A stretch of DNA of 64,000 nucleotides from Echinometra lucunter (Eukaryota > Echinodermata > Echinoidea > Camarodonta > Echinometridae), in the NCBI GenBank assembly GCA_029962745.1, contig CM057162.1, forward strand, positions 12,772,139 to 12,836,138, in the 5' to 3' direction. Position numbers and translations under genes: made by a program. The notes beneath the pieces are model-generated. The model searched no databases. It saw only the letters and a list, made by a program, of their open reading frames with translations, and was not told the origin of the DNA. Within the stretch, counting starts at the first letter, position 1; each line of letters starts with the position of its first letter. This document shows, one piece after another, positions 23,096 through 34,243 of this stretch.

Positions 23096-23350
23096 CACTG
23101 CACAAGCGATGTGTATTCATGCGACGGCATTGCAACTTGCATATTGGATCATCATGAAGGTTTTATCTCTTGAAATTCACTCACATACAAACAATATTTA
23201 TTCTTCATTATTGTCACTTGCTTGTCGATCAGGTGAGAATTAAGTGAAAATATTGTTTGTACAAGTGGTGAAATCGAGAGATAAAACCTTCGTGATGATC
23301 AAAGACGTAAGTTACGATACCGTCGCATGAATACACATCGCTTGTGCAGC
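23096..23350. mobile_element. Fold-back MITE upstream of ZPR1
   Basis: CTGCACAAGCGATGTGTATT at the left is inverted at 23320-23348. The arms pair through GAGAGATAAAACCTTC. Confidence 0.7.
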
Positions 23351-23800
23351 GAAAGTGCAATGAAAGTGCAGAATGGCACTAGACCCTATTTGTATGCACA
23401 AAAAGTACCCAACCAAAACAGAGCCACGCGTTCCGTTACCTGTACCATGTCAAATTTTTCCTGCATGCTGAGCGTTACGTTTCCACCACGCGTTAAGAAA
23501 ATCCTGGTGAGAAGCCTGCGCACGAGCCATGTACTCTCACAATGACATCTGTACAAGCTTGATGTTCATAATATATCCAAAATTTCATAGAGCTGTACAT
23601 GACTCTCATCGAACTCACGAGCAATGTACATGTACATGTACAGGTAAGGTCTCCGATCAAAAAAGAAATTTTCAGATTTTCAATTTTGTTTTTAATATAA
23701 TAGTTTTTGTTAAATCTATCACCACTGTAGCGAACTCCGAATGTAGTTTTCAGAACAACACAGGAAAGACGGGAGGGGGTAGTGACATGACCCTACATTA

Positions 23801-23875
23801 ATGGCTGCTAGCCGATTGCGTCTGGGCACTTCTGCCATATTACCACGCAGAGCTTACACACACTGGGCAGACAAG
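23801..23875 (+). CDS. Possible first exon with mitochondrial-type leader
   Basis: 75 bases encoding MAASRLRLGTSAILPRRAYT and HWADK, ending in phase 0 at GGTAATA. The peptide is Arg/Ser/Ala-rich, without acidic residues until the end, like a mitochondrial presequence, and is GC-richer than its surroundings. No continuing exon was recognised before HSP70 copy 1. It may be an isolated or chance exon. Function unknown. Confidence 0.3.
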
Positions 23876-23997
23876 GTAATAATCATTGTTTTTGGCAAGT
23901 TGTAAGTTAAGTTGTTAAACTCCTTACTGGTACGACATAAAGTAATAATCTACATTGTGTAACTTTAAGTTAATGTGAATTTTAGTGAAGAAACCCT

Positions 23998-24671
23998 CAC
24001 TATGAACATGACAGACAAAGAAAGCGGATAAAATAAACAACCCCTCATAAGCTCATTCTACCCTTCACAATGGTTCTGGTAGTGGTAGTCAAAAGAACAT
24101 CCCTTCACTGCTATTGTCTAAAATGTGTGGAACATGTGTCGGCAAACCCGGAGAATAGGGGACCGGAATGCGCGCGCATGCCATTTGTACTGTGCAGAGA
24201 TCGGCAGCAACAGCCGAAAGTCAGGGTATGTGACAAGTCCATGATCAAGTTCAAAATGACTTTAAAATATGTTTTAATCAAGTAATTATGTTCTAATATA
24301 TTACATTGTCCTCTCGGCTTTCAAATGTGCGATTATGTGGTGAAAATCATTCTGATTTTTGCCAGAAATGTTCTCAAACTCACAAATGTTTCATCCATGA
24401 ATCTTGTGCAGATCGTCCCCCTCGCCGCCGACTCTGCCGCTGCCACCGGCTGCATTTGTTTGCACACAAATGAATATGTGCGCGTGTTCCGGTCCCCTAT
24501 TCTCCAGGTTTGCCCATGTGTCACATGCATATTCACCTAGAACTACATGATTAAACATAAAAGCTGTGAACATGGTGAAGGGATGTTCTTTTGACTACCA
24601 GAACCATTGTGAAGGGTAGAATGAGAAGTTGTTTATTTTGTCCGCTTTCTTTGTCCGCCATGTTCATAGTG
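23998..24671. mobile_element. Imperfect palindromic element
   Basis: CACTATGAACATG at both outer edges. The arms share AGAAAGCGGA, CCCTTCACAATGGTTCTGGT and GAGAATAGGGGACCGGAA in inverted order. The centre (about 24240-24330) is unpaired. Confidence 0.7.
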
Positions 24672-25160
24672 CCTACCGTTAGTATGCTCCGGCTACATTA
24701 CGTACGCGATGTGGTTAGCCTTAGGCTTAGCGATCAAGCTCCGGACATATGCCGACACAACACAACTGGCCACGTAACTACACAACATCAGTATTCTCAG
24801 TCTAGTAACGTTAGTCACTCACACTCACCATGTCACACGATCATGAGATAATTAGTGCCGTGGTCACCAAAGATCGTTTATTTTTCTTTTTTACATATTC
24901 AAATTGTACGATACTGTTAATTTGTTGAATCTAGTATTTAAAAAATATAGCATAAAGATTATACCTACGTCAGAAAATCCTTGCCTACTTCTGGAATTTC
25001 GTCGAATGTTCTCACACGTACGTACACAGATGCCGCGGCGATCACATGTATTATATGTGGATGAGATAGAGACTGCTCTAAGAGTTTGCAATATATTGTC
25101 TCCATTTCGACCAGATTTCGACCTTGTAGCTGTGCGCTAGAAAGGAGTACAGTCTTACTG
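24672..25160. other. Region upstream of the copy 1 promoter
   Basis: No gene supported. A minus-strand ATG followed by GTGAGTGTG near 24830 could be an untranslated or leader exon, but nothing extends it. Confidence 0.4.
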
Positions 25161-25273
25161 TGACGTCACGCAAGCCGAGAAGATTCTGGGACTTTCCCCT
25201 AGTATCAGCTGTCGGCCAGGCACTCGAGAAAAATCTGTATCCATCGGACAGTGCAATTTTTGGCCTATAAAAG
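25161..25273 (+). promoter_or_regulatory. HSP70 copy 1 promoter: CRE, HSE, TATA
   Basis: A perfect CRE palindrome TGACGTCA lies at 25161-25168. A heat-shock element AGAAGATTCTGGGA lies at 25178-25191 (GAA-TTC-GGA units). A TATA box TATAAAAG lies at 25266-25273. The spacing predicts a start near 25295 and a 5' leader of about 250 bases. This is the clearest complete promoter of the four copies. Confidence 0.8.
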
Positions 25274-25545
25274 AAATCGTCGTTTGGTGAGAATTCAGTT
25301 TAAGCTTCGACTGTGTAACTGATTGGACACGCGACAATCCTAGAGGAAACACATATTCCAGCTGCGGTTGTTGTTTTTTTTTTTTTTACATATCTTCAAA
25401 GCATCAGTATTTAAAAATTCAATCAGTAAATTAAAATTGACAGCAGCAATTAAACGATTGGTTAAAGTTCACGGATTTGCAAAGCACTTTCAACATCCAC
25501 CCTGCAAGATAATAATTGGATCACAACAGCTTAGATTCAGTGAAA

Positions 25546-25733
25546 ATGGCTCCAGGAAAAGCACCAGCTATCGGAATCGATTTGGGTACAACCTATTCCT
25601 GCGTTGGAGTATTCCAAAATGGAAAAGTGGAGATCATTGCCAACGATCAAGGAAACCGGACCACACCCAGTTATGTAGCCTTCACAGACAGCGAGAGGTT
25701 GATCGGAGATGCGGCCAAAAATCAAGTAGCAAT
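25546..25733 (+). CDS. HSP70: HSP70 copy 1 exon 1
   Basis: Encodes [20 protein letters not shown] through AAKNQVA, with the ATP phosphate-1 loop. It ends two bases into codon 63 at a GTAAGT donor. The in-frame upstream ATG at 25516 would add ten unconserved residues, so the ATG at 25546 is preferred. Confidence 0.96.
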
Positions 25734-28638
25734 GTAAGTAATTGAAATTGTTTTCAGAATTACTGCGAGTGAGAGGGGGTCACTTCATTTTCATATTTCA
25801 TGTGGAAATTAGTTCTGGAAAAAAAGAAGAGTTCAGAAAAGAACTTGACCAATGACAATGTTTTCTGAAATCTGGGTATACAGATTTGCTTTGCCGATAA
25901 TTGGAATGCCCAGAAATATAGATCTATTAGTGACCATTGAATTTTCTTATAGGAAATAAGGAATTATTATAAAAAAAAAATAAAAAAAAAACTGCACTCG
26001 TATAAACTGATCAGTGCGTTTGAGACCAGACTCGACCCTTGGGCTTAATTTGACCGACGCGGCGTACCTTCTATCTGAAACTTTTAATTCATACTACCAG
26101 CATTCTCAGCAGTTGTGGAACACTACCACGTATAGGCCTAACAATAAATATCAACCGGTTATAGAACTATCTTTGTCGTACGGTACATTAATGATTTTAA
26201 AAGCTTTTATACAATTCAATACATCTGGTTACAGAGACTTCATGATCTGAGAAATATCTCAGAATATGCAATCCCTTTCTATGATTTAGCAGCTCGTCTG
26301 AGTACCTGATACAGTTTATGCATACTAAACCGCATTCAGAGTTCAAACCGGTTAACACAGTCAATGCAATACAGCCATGCCGTAACACGTATGAGGTGGC
26401 TATAACGACATGATGGAATTTGACTCCCCCCCCCCCCCCCCTCCAAAAAATAAGTTCTTTGTACCCCTTATTTATTTATTTATTCATTCATTTATTTGTA
26501 ATTGTGCGATTTTAGTAATCATGGACTCAAAACTTGAGATAATATCATGGGATGAGCACCTTCCCTCCATATTTCTCTTTCATTATGATTTGCATGTACT
26601 TCAATTCAGGTTCAGTACTTATTTTAAGAATTTATTTTTCCAATGTGTATTTTCTCTATGATGTTAATGATGTGTAGATTGTTGAGCGCCACGACAGTCG
26701 GGACCTGCCGGATATAAGCACCGCTAGTTTATGTTATTTATTATTATTATTCCTGTCTAGTTCTGTTCTAATTGCAGTTCTTCCTTTTTTCATGCATTGT
26801 CTGTTATTGCAATATAAACGGATATGATAATGATAGTTTGGTAATCATATGACTGTTGCTAACGTTGTTCCTTTGCTTCAATTTTGTTTTTCATCTCCAG
26901 GAATCCAAAAAACACCATCTTTGATGCCAAGCGTCTGATTGGTCGTCGATTTAACGAGAGCAGCGTGCAGTCTGACATGAAACACTGGCCTTTTACTGTC
27001 ATCAACAAAGGCGGCAAGCCGATGATACAGGCGGAGTACCTCGGGGAAATCAAGACGCTCTCTCCAGAAGAAGTCAGCTCCATGGTTCTGACGAAGATGA
27101 AGGAGACAGCAGAGGCCTACCTTGGTCAGAAGATCACCGATGCTGTCATCACCGTGCCCGCTTACTTCAACGATGCACAGCGACAGGCGACCAAAGATGC
27201 AGGCGTGATCGCAGGCCTCAACGTCCTCAGAATCATCAATGAGCCGACAGCTGCCGCCCTCGCCTACGGACTCGATAAGAAGCTGAAAGGAGAAAACCAT
27301 GTTCTTATCTTCGACCTGGGTGGTGGTACTTTTGACGTGTCACTCCTTGCCATCGACGATGGAGTCTTCGAAGTGATGACGACAGCCGGAGACACCCATC
27401 TGGGAGGTGAGGACTTCGATAACAGACTCGTCAACCATCTCGTTGAGGAATTCAAGCGCAAGCACAAGAAAGACCTGAGGACCAATCCAAGAGCCCTGCG
27501 CCGCCTTCGTACTGCAGCGGAGCGTGCAAAGAGGACCCTCTCCAGCAGCGCCCAAGCCAGTATCGAAGTTGACTCTCTTTTCGAGGGGATTGATTTCTAC
27601 ACCAGTGTCAGCAGAGCACGATTTGAGGACCTCTGCGCTGATCTCTTCAGGAAGTCCCTAGAACCAGTCGAGAGGGCTATCCTTGATGCCAAGATCGACA
27701 AGAAAAAGATTGACACTGTTGTCCTGGTCGGCGGGTCAACAAGGATCCCAAAGATCCAGAAACTGCTCCAGGAGTTCCTCAACGGCAAGGAACTGAACAA
27801 GTCCATCAACCCAGATGAAGCCGTTGCCTATGGTGCCGCAGTACAAGCAGCCATCCTGTCTGGTGACAAGAGTGATGAAATCAAGGATGTTCTCCTTGTC
27901 GATGTGACCCCTCTTTCTCTAGGCATTGAGACGGCAGGTGGTGTGATGTCAAAGATCATTGAGAGGAACACCAGAGTTCCAACCAAGGCCGCCCAGACTT
28001 TTACTACCTACTCCGATAACCAGCCTGGAGTCTCAATTCAGGTTTTCGAAGGAGAGAGAGCTATGACCAAGGACAACAATCGCCTGGGCCAGTTTGAGTT
28101 GTCTGGTATCCCTCCTGCACCACGAGGCGTTCCCAAGATTGAGGTCTCTTTCGACATCGACGCTAACGGCATCATGCACGTCACCGCCAAAGATGAGAGC
28201 ACGGGTCGTAGCAACAAGATCACCATTACCAACGACGGTGGGAGACTCTCGAAAGACGATATCGATCGCATGATCAACGATGCTGAAAGATTCAAAGCCG
28301 AAGATGATGCACAGCGTGAGCGTGTCGCCGCAAGGAACCACCTCGAGAGCTATGCTTTCAACGTTAAGTCCGCTGTCAACGACTCTGCTGCAGAGAGTAA
28401 ACTCGGTCCTGACGACAAGCAGACCGTGATCAAGGCCGTTGACGACGTCCTGCATTGGCTGGACAGCAACTCCTTGGCTGACAAGGACGAGTACACCTAC
28501 AAGCTGGAGGAACTACAGAAGATCTGTTCTCCCATCATGACCAAGATGCACGGTGGCGGAGGACCTCAACAGGGGGCTGGACCACAAGGCTTTCCATCGG
28601 GAGGAGCAGGAGGACCAACAGTTGAAGAGGTAGACTAA
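25546..28638 (+). CDS. HSP70: HSP70 copy 1, two-exon cytosolic chaperone
   Basis: Join 25546-25733 and 26901-28638, giving 641 residues, the normal length for cytosolic HSP70/HSC70. It is an ATP-dependent chaperone of the cytosol and nucleus. The three family signatures are present: [27 protein letters not shown] and [16 protein letters not shown]. The linker region [11 protein letters not shown], a complete beta-sandwich substrate domain, a helical lid and a Gly-rich tail ending EEVD (binding site for HOP/CHIP TPR domains) follow. The intron splits codon 63 right after AAKNQVA, a position I recall as shared with vertebrate HSC70. The promoter has a TATA box, HSE and CRE-like box, so the copy looks heat-inducible. 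It is first of four tandem copies and the least diverged. HSC70-like (constitutive) versus HSP70-like (inducible) cannot be settled from sequence alone. Confidence 0.97.
25734..26900 (+). other. Intron of HSP70 copy 1 (1.17 kb)
   Basis: GTAAGT donor and CTCCAG acceptor. Contents are A-rich and C-rich homopolymer runs (for example 26427-26440) and remnants of sequence also found in the other copies' introns. No gene is seen inside. Confidence 0.8.
26901..28638 (+). CDS. HSP70: HSP70 copy 1 exon 2
   Basis: Follows a CTCCAG acceptor and begins [17 protein letters not shown], containing the catalytic Lys (K71 of HSC70). It runs uninterrupted to GGPTVEEVD and TAA. The body is markedly more GC-rich than the flanking DNA. 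Confidence 0.97.
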
Positions 28639-30113
28639 GATCCAGTCCTGATATTCTTTGCACCAAACTGAAACAGACTTTTCAAAGTCTTACATGTACG
28701 TAAACATTCATTCGTTGTACTTTCTGAAATTTTATTTGCCAAACCATGTTCCAAACTGGAATAGACTTTTCATACACTTTTCTTCGTTTCTGAAATTTGT
28801 TTTGCTATACCAGTATTATATTCCTTGTTCTGAAATGGAGTAAAGTTTCGAAATTTTGAGACTATAATTTGTTCTGGAATTTGTTTTTGCTCAACTATGA
28901 TTATGTATTTTTTTTCCTTTCAGAAAGAAATAGACTTTGTAAAGTCCTTCTATAACCTTTGATAGTGATATTTCTCTGCGCAGCTCGTTTAGTATTTAAG
29001 CACTGCCATTATAATTATTTCAGTCATTTCAGTACTAAATTGAATGGTTAGGATGGTGTATTATTGATTTTAAGGTCTAGATTATTCGTCTCAGAAATAA
29101 GTTCAAGCACAAAGATGTACTCTTGCAAAATTGATAACAAATTTATCAGACAGAATAGAAAGAGTCTGAAAGAGAAATCATTTAGTTTTTAAGCCTAAGA
29201 AATTTTTCTTTTGTGATAAAGCTTCTGTAAATAGCAAAGTTTCAAAACATTTACCTTAAGACAAACATTGTGATTGTCCAACCAAAGCAAAGACATTGTG
29301 TATATAGTTTATTTTCCTTTACTATTTTTGATATGTAAGTTGGCAGCTGATAATTTTCGGAGAATATAGTAATGTAGAATTTTGTTCAGAGACAACTTTT
29401 ATCTTTTGTTTTACTTTATGCCGAGGCAGGGGACATAATAGGTTTAAGTCATCATTTTTGATTTATTAATCTAATATATTGAAGCTCTTGGCCATGGTCA
29501 AAAAAGTGGAAAGAAAAAAGACATTGCCACTAAAGTGCACCAACAGTGATTATAATTATTTATTTTCTATATTGCTTCTTAAAGAGAGGAATAACTTGCA
29601 ATGAGACAGAATACAGGTGTATAATATTAATGATATTAGTTATGTCTAGATACGTTCATAGAAGTTAATCAAAGAGAGTTTCTTTTGTGTTTCGTTATGT
29701 GTTTCTGTTTGAGAAGGTGGATAGCTGAGCTTATAACAACATAAGATTATAATATCGTCATGTACATAAAGACCTAAGTTGAAGAAAGAGTTCAAGAAGA
29801 AATTAGATAAATTTCTGTTGTGCCTTTGCTTGAAAAATGGGAAGGAAACGATGTTTACAATAGTTATCGTGTTTAAAAGAGATCAATGTAAAATAATCAT
29901 TTTTTTTTTTTGAAAAATGGAAAGAGAAACAAAGATATTGAAAAAGTGAAAATGTGATGTTTATTTGCACTGCTGAGATTGGATATAAGCTTCCAAGATT
30001 GTGTCCTGTTGTCTTCACAAGAGTATTATATCATATTATCATGTATGTTGTGTTTTGCTGTTTTTCCTTTAACTTGTTTAAAGAAAAGGGGATGTTATTT
30101 TCAAAAGTGTAAA
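28639..30113 (+). other. Long 3' UTR / flank of HSP70 copy 1
   Basis: AT-rich region without AATAAA until 30114, and similar in order to the 3' flanks of copies 2 and 3. The first 320 bases hold about four degenerate units of 85-90 bases, each starting with a CTGAAATAGACTTT-like stretch. Two units contain the short hairpin GACTTTNNAAAGTC (28676-28689 and 28933-28946). Conservation between paralogs suggests it is transcribed, but this is inference. Confidence 0.5.
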
Positions 30114-30226
30114 AATAAAATACGTTTAGAAAGAGTTGTATGATACATGTGTTCGGAAGGTTGGTTTTATTTAAGTTATTTATAAATCATATTCACGTTG
30201 TCTGTTTGCTTGATGAAAGAAATAAA
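30114..30226 (+). terminator. Poly(A) signals of HSP70 copy 1
   Basis: Two AATAAA hexamers, at 30114-30119 and 30221-30226, are the first after the stop codon. The second is followed by GT/T-rich sequence and is matched at the same place in copy 2. Confidence 0.55.
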
Positions 30227-30498
30227 ACGATGTTCATAAAACTCGAATTCATGATTTATTTGACTTTTTATTGTTATTTCGTGATTGAAACAGCACTACA
30301 CTTAGTAACAGCTCCAGTAAGTATGTGTTGAAAAATTGGATGAGAATTTGAAATGATTTGGAAGGAGACTTTGAGATGGATAGTGGAGTGATTATGTGTA
30401 GGACAAAAACAAAGATCAAGAATAAGTGTATGGGTGTAAGTAATGAGAGAGGGGGCGAGAAAGACAAGAGTTTGAGAAAGAAAATATAGAGAAAGAGA

Positions 30499-30535
<37 letters not shown>

Positions 30536-31492
30536 AAAGGACAGAAAGAAGTAAGAGACAGAGAGAAGTAAGAAAGAAAAGAGATCGAGAAAGAAAAGAT
30601 GGAAAAAAAAGAGAAGAAAGAAAAGAGAGACAGAAAAAAGAGATAGAGAGAAGAGAGAAAGAATAAAGATAATATACAGAAAGAAGAGGCACAAAGGGAA
30701 AAAGAGAAAGAAAAGAGAGAAAGAAGTGTTAATTAGTGAGAAAAAAGAAAATAGAGGGAAATAAAGAAGAACGAGAGTGCGAAATTTAGTGTACATAGCC
30801 CACGGGGAGGTATACAGGAGGTCCCCTATGCATGACTTAATATCAGTTACAGTAATAATTATGAAATCAAATATTCCTACTTAGCACTTTTTTTCATCAC
30901 TTTCAGCCCCCCCCCCCTCCCCTTTTCAGTCCACTTTAGAATTACCATTGTTTCCAGCGTCTTAATATGCTCATTCAGGGCCACATGGAAGACCACTATT
31001 TATTCGTGAATGGGCTACCTTGACAAAAGATTAGAAGTAAATAAAATAATGAATTAAAAAATGCATTTCGATCATTGAGCTTCAAATTGGTCCACTGTAC
31101 CACTGATTGGAGTACTTTCATTAATTCAGCGACACTGATTTTACTTTGATCTTCATTACGTCGCATAAGCAAGGTAGGAGAGGCGGTTGTGCCCTCACTG
31201 AGCAAATTGAAATTTCTAGCAATCGTCATCTCATATTCAGAAGGTAATCTACTTGCATTTTGTGGGTATCTGATATATGTTTTGCTGGTTAATTGTCATT
31301 ATGACACATTATAAGAGTTCGTCATGCATGCTCGCTTTCACAACCTGACAACTGATGTTCAGGCATAACTGTGCAAGTTTAACACCCCCCCCCCCCCCCC
31401 GCCCTTCATTTGCCCTAAAAGCCTAGCATAACGAAGTGGTACAAGTACATCGCTCAGTTGCAAAACAGAAATGAACATAATCTGTGTGATAA
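30227..31492. other. Spacer between HSP70 copies 1 and 2
   Basis: No gene seen. 30470-30770 is a purine-rich (GAAA)n/(GA)n tract whose long antisense frames are low-complexity artefacts. 30906-30920 and 31383-31400 are C runs. The rest resembles the 5' flanks of copies 3 and 4. Confidence 0.7.
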
Positions 31493-32306
31493 TGACGTTA
31501 TGATGTAATGGGCAATTCCATGATTAAGTGGACATCGCCCAAAACTTTATTTTTGCTCTTTCTCAAATTCAGGTCAATTGTAGGGGTTAAACCTCATACA
31601 GAAATTGTATATGCAAAGGGGTTTTATACTCGCCCCCAAAAAATTTGTTCCAAATGTCTCCTTATAGCAGAATCCGAACCATACAAAAACTTACATATAT
31701 GGGACTGTGCACAGTTTTTAGACTTGGACAGAAGACTATCGGTTCATTTGTAAATTTTTCAATTGGATAACCTGAAGGACATTGTGTCTCACCAAATTAA
31801 AAGAAAATATTACAAGATAAGTCGCTGAAAAGGTATAAAAATCTAAAATATGAAGTGCTGGACAAAGTGTAACATGACTAACAGTAACGTGACTAACCAC
31901 GATTTTGGGGTCTACTTAAAGAAACAGAGAGGAAAACTTTTACATTTTTGTGGATTTGTCATCATACCAGAAGTAAAGCTGATATGGCTCTAAGTTCGAG
32001 GTACAACACAGCAAGGAAAGATTTTTTTTCAAAAGCATTGCTCATTTATGGTGTCCTTTTTTTTTGTAACATAACTAACCATGGTCAAATTTTCTCATTA
32101 CAGCTCCGGCATTGTTCAGTTGCTTTTTATTTTTCTATGTATTGTAGACCTTGGGTGGTAGAATACGTTGTTTCAAGATAAGGACTAGAAATGAAATGGA
32201 TATTTATTTAGCTCCATCAAAAGGTATGAACATTTGCTCAAATGTAACGTTACTAATCATGAATTGCCCCAATGGTGATCGAGAATATTCCAGAGAACAT
32301 TCGGAA
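31493..32306 (+). promoter_or_regulatory. HSP70 copy 2 promoter: split CRE and HSE
   Basis: An HSE array (GAATATTCCAGAGAACATTC, continuing GGAA) occupies 32283-32306. A mutated CRE, TGACGTTA, is at 31493-31500. In copies 3 and 4 the two sites are about 20 bases apart; here a transposon lies between them. No convincing TATA box is seen downstream of the HSE. Confidence 0.6.
31509..32273. mobile_element. MITE inside HSP70 copy 2 promoter
   Basis: Terminal inverted repeats GGGCAATTCCATGATTA (left) and the complement of GGGGCAATTCATGATTAG (right) bound about 760 bases that are absent from the otherwise homologous promoters of copies 3 and 4. AATG-like flanks may be the target duplication. No transposase is encoded. 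Confidence 0.75.
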
Positions 32307-32613
32307 GTGTCATGTGCACAATCGAAATGACAGGAAATTCACCTAAAAACGAGCAATTTCACTACTAAGCCCACTTATTTCTCCCCTCTATTGCGCAATT
32401 CAGATAAACTGGCCAAAGAATGTGCAGCGTTATGAGCATATCGTTTAGATTGACGACCAGTCTAACAAGTGGAGGTTTGACGAACAATGTATGTTTTGTG
32501 AATAAACTGAAGACACCAACACAGGCAATAGGCAAACTATCTTTGGAAGTTCATGCTAAAACATTTTAAAGTGAATATACTGAGAACACTCTAGCTACAG
32601 ACAGAATAAAATC

Positions 32614-32807
32614 ATGGCGTCAGGAGAAGAACCAGTTATTAGCATCGGAATCGATTTGGGTACGACCTATTCCTGCGTTGGAGTTTTCCAACATGAAAAA
32701 GTGGAGATCATTGCCAACGATCAAGGAAACCGGATCACACCCAGTTATGTAGCCTTCACAGACAAAGAGAGATTGATCGGAGATGCGGCCAAGAATCAAG
32801 TAGCAAT
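32614..32807 (+). CDS. HSP70: HSP70 copy 2 exon 1
   Basis: ATG at 32614, in a region homologous to the starts of copies 3 and 4. It ends two bases into the split codon at a GTAAGT donor. Contains the [14 protein letters not shown] motif. Confidence 0.95.
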
Positions 32808-34211
32808 GTAAGTAATTTGAGATTAATTTCACATTTTATTGAGAGAGAGAGAAGAACAAGAATAGTTTAATAGGTTTTTTTATAGGCCTAGGCCTCTACT
32901 TTTCAACAACAACAAAAAAAAAACTTGGCCAGTTTAATTTCTGAATTTCGGACAGCCAAAGTTTGTTTTACCATTACAAGGAATGTAAAAAAAATTAGTG
33001 ACCATTTAATTTTTTTGTAAGAAAGAATTATGAAAACTGCCCTTGTATAGCCTATTCCACATGATGACAACAATTCTTCAGTAAGCGAGCTTTCAAACAC
33101 ACCAAGTTATCATATACGACGCATGGTAATACCACGTATTGATATGAGACATTCAGACACAACGTCCCATTAGATAATTGTATTGTCATGTTTCATGGGA
33201 AGCTCTGAGTCTCTCTGCCTTGCGTATTACGAACTTGTGTTTATACTGGCAAAGAATCCGAAAGTAGATGTCGGGTTAACTAAGTGAATAAACCCCGCCT
33301 ACTATACGACGTAAGTAAATGAAAGCATTCAGACGGAAATGTATATGTCGGATGAATATACGATATTCGAACAAAACGATGCCGAAACCATCCTTACGAT
33401 ATACAACGTATCAATATACGGGCATTCAGACACCTAAAAACATCCGATATACATGTACGTCGTATATTCATACAAAAACTCGCTCTTCTGACAGCGGTGT
33501 AGGTCTTATACTGTACACATTGATCAGTCCAGCTGAAATCACGTATTCAACTGACATGACCGGAAGATTTGTCATAGGCTTCCCCGACATATCAGAAACT
33601 TCAATGCATGCGACCAGCATTCTCAGTATTGGAATGCTACCACCTTCTAATAAACAAACCCTTTCCATGATGATAGCAGCTAATATGATTGCCTTTTAAG
33701 TTTATGCATGCTGCACACTGCATTCAGACCGCTTTTCAATCATTGCCTTTTCAAATATAAACGCGGCTCAGTTTCATGCGATTACATACTAGCTATGAGG
33801 AATTGGAGTAACGGCATGGAGAGATTCGACCCCCCTCCCCCCCCCCCCCCCCCAAAAAAAAGTTCTTTGTACCCCGCAATATGAATGCCTCCGCCACGAA
33901 TGTGGCTGGAATCAGTCGAGAATCCACCTATTTTTTTTTTTAATTATGCCCTCACACTGCATGAGATAATATCATGGAATCAGCGTCTTTCCTCCAGATT
34001 TTTATGCTGTGGTATTCCACAAGACTGTATAATACTATACTAAGCCTATCTGGAGCCTATCTACATCTACTCTTGTTTCCGTTCTGTTTGTCTTTTATTT
34101 CATGCATGGATTGACCAAACATTAGATGGGCCATTCCTTTAAAAAAAAGTTTTTCCTTTTTCTCCAAATGATTGAATAGACTCAATAGCTATGCTTCCCT
34201 ATACACCCCCT

Positions 34212-34243
<32 letters not shown>

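Noticed and set aside
26878..27300. Long open frames antisense to all four HSP70 second exons
   Set aside because: They mirror the codon bias of the sense gene, recur in each copy and show no independent protein family.
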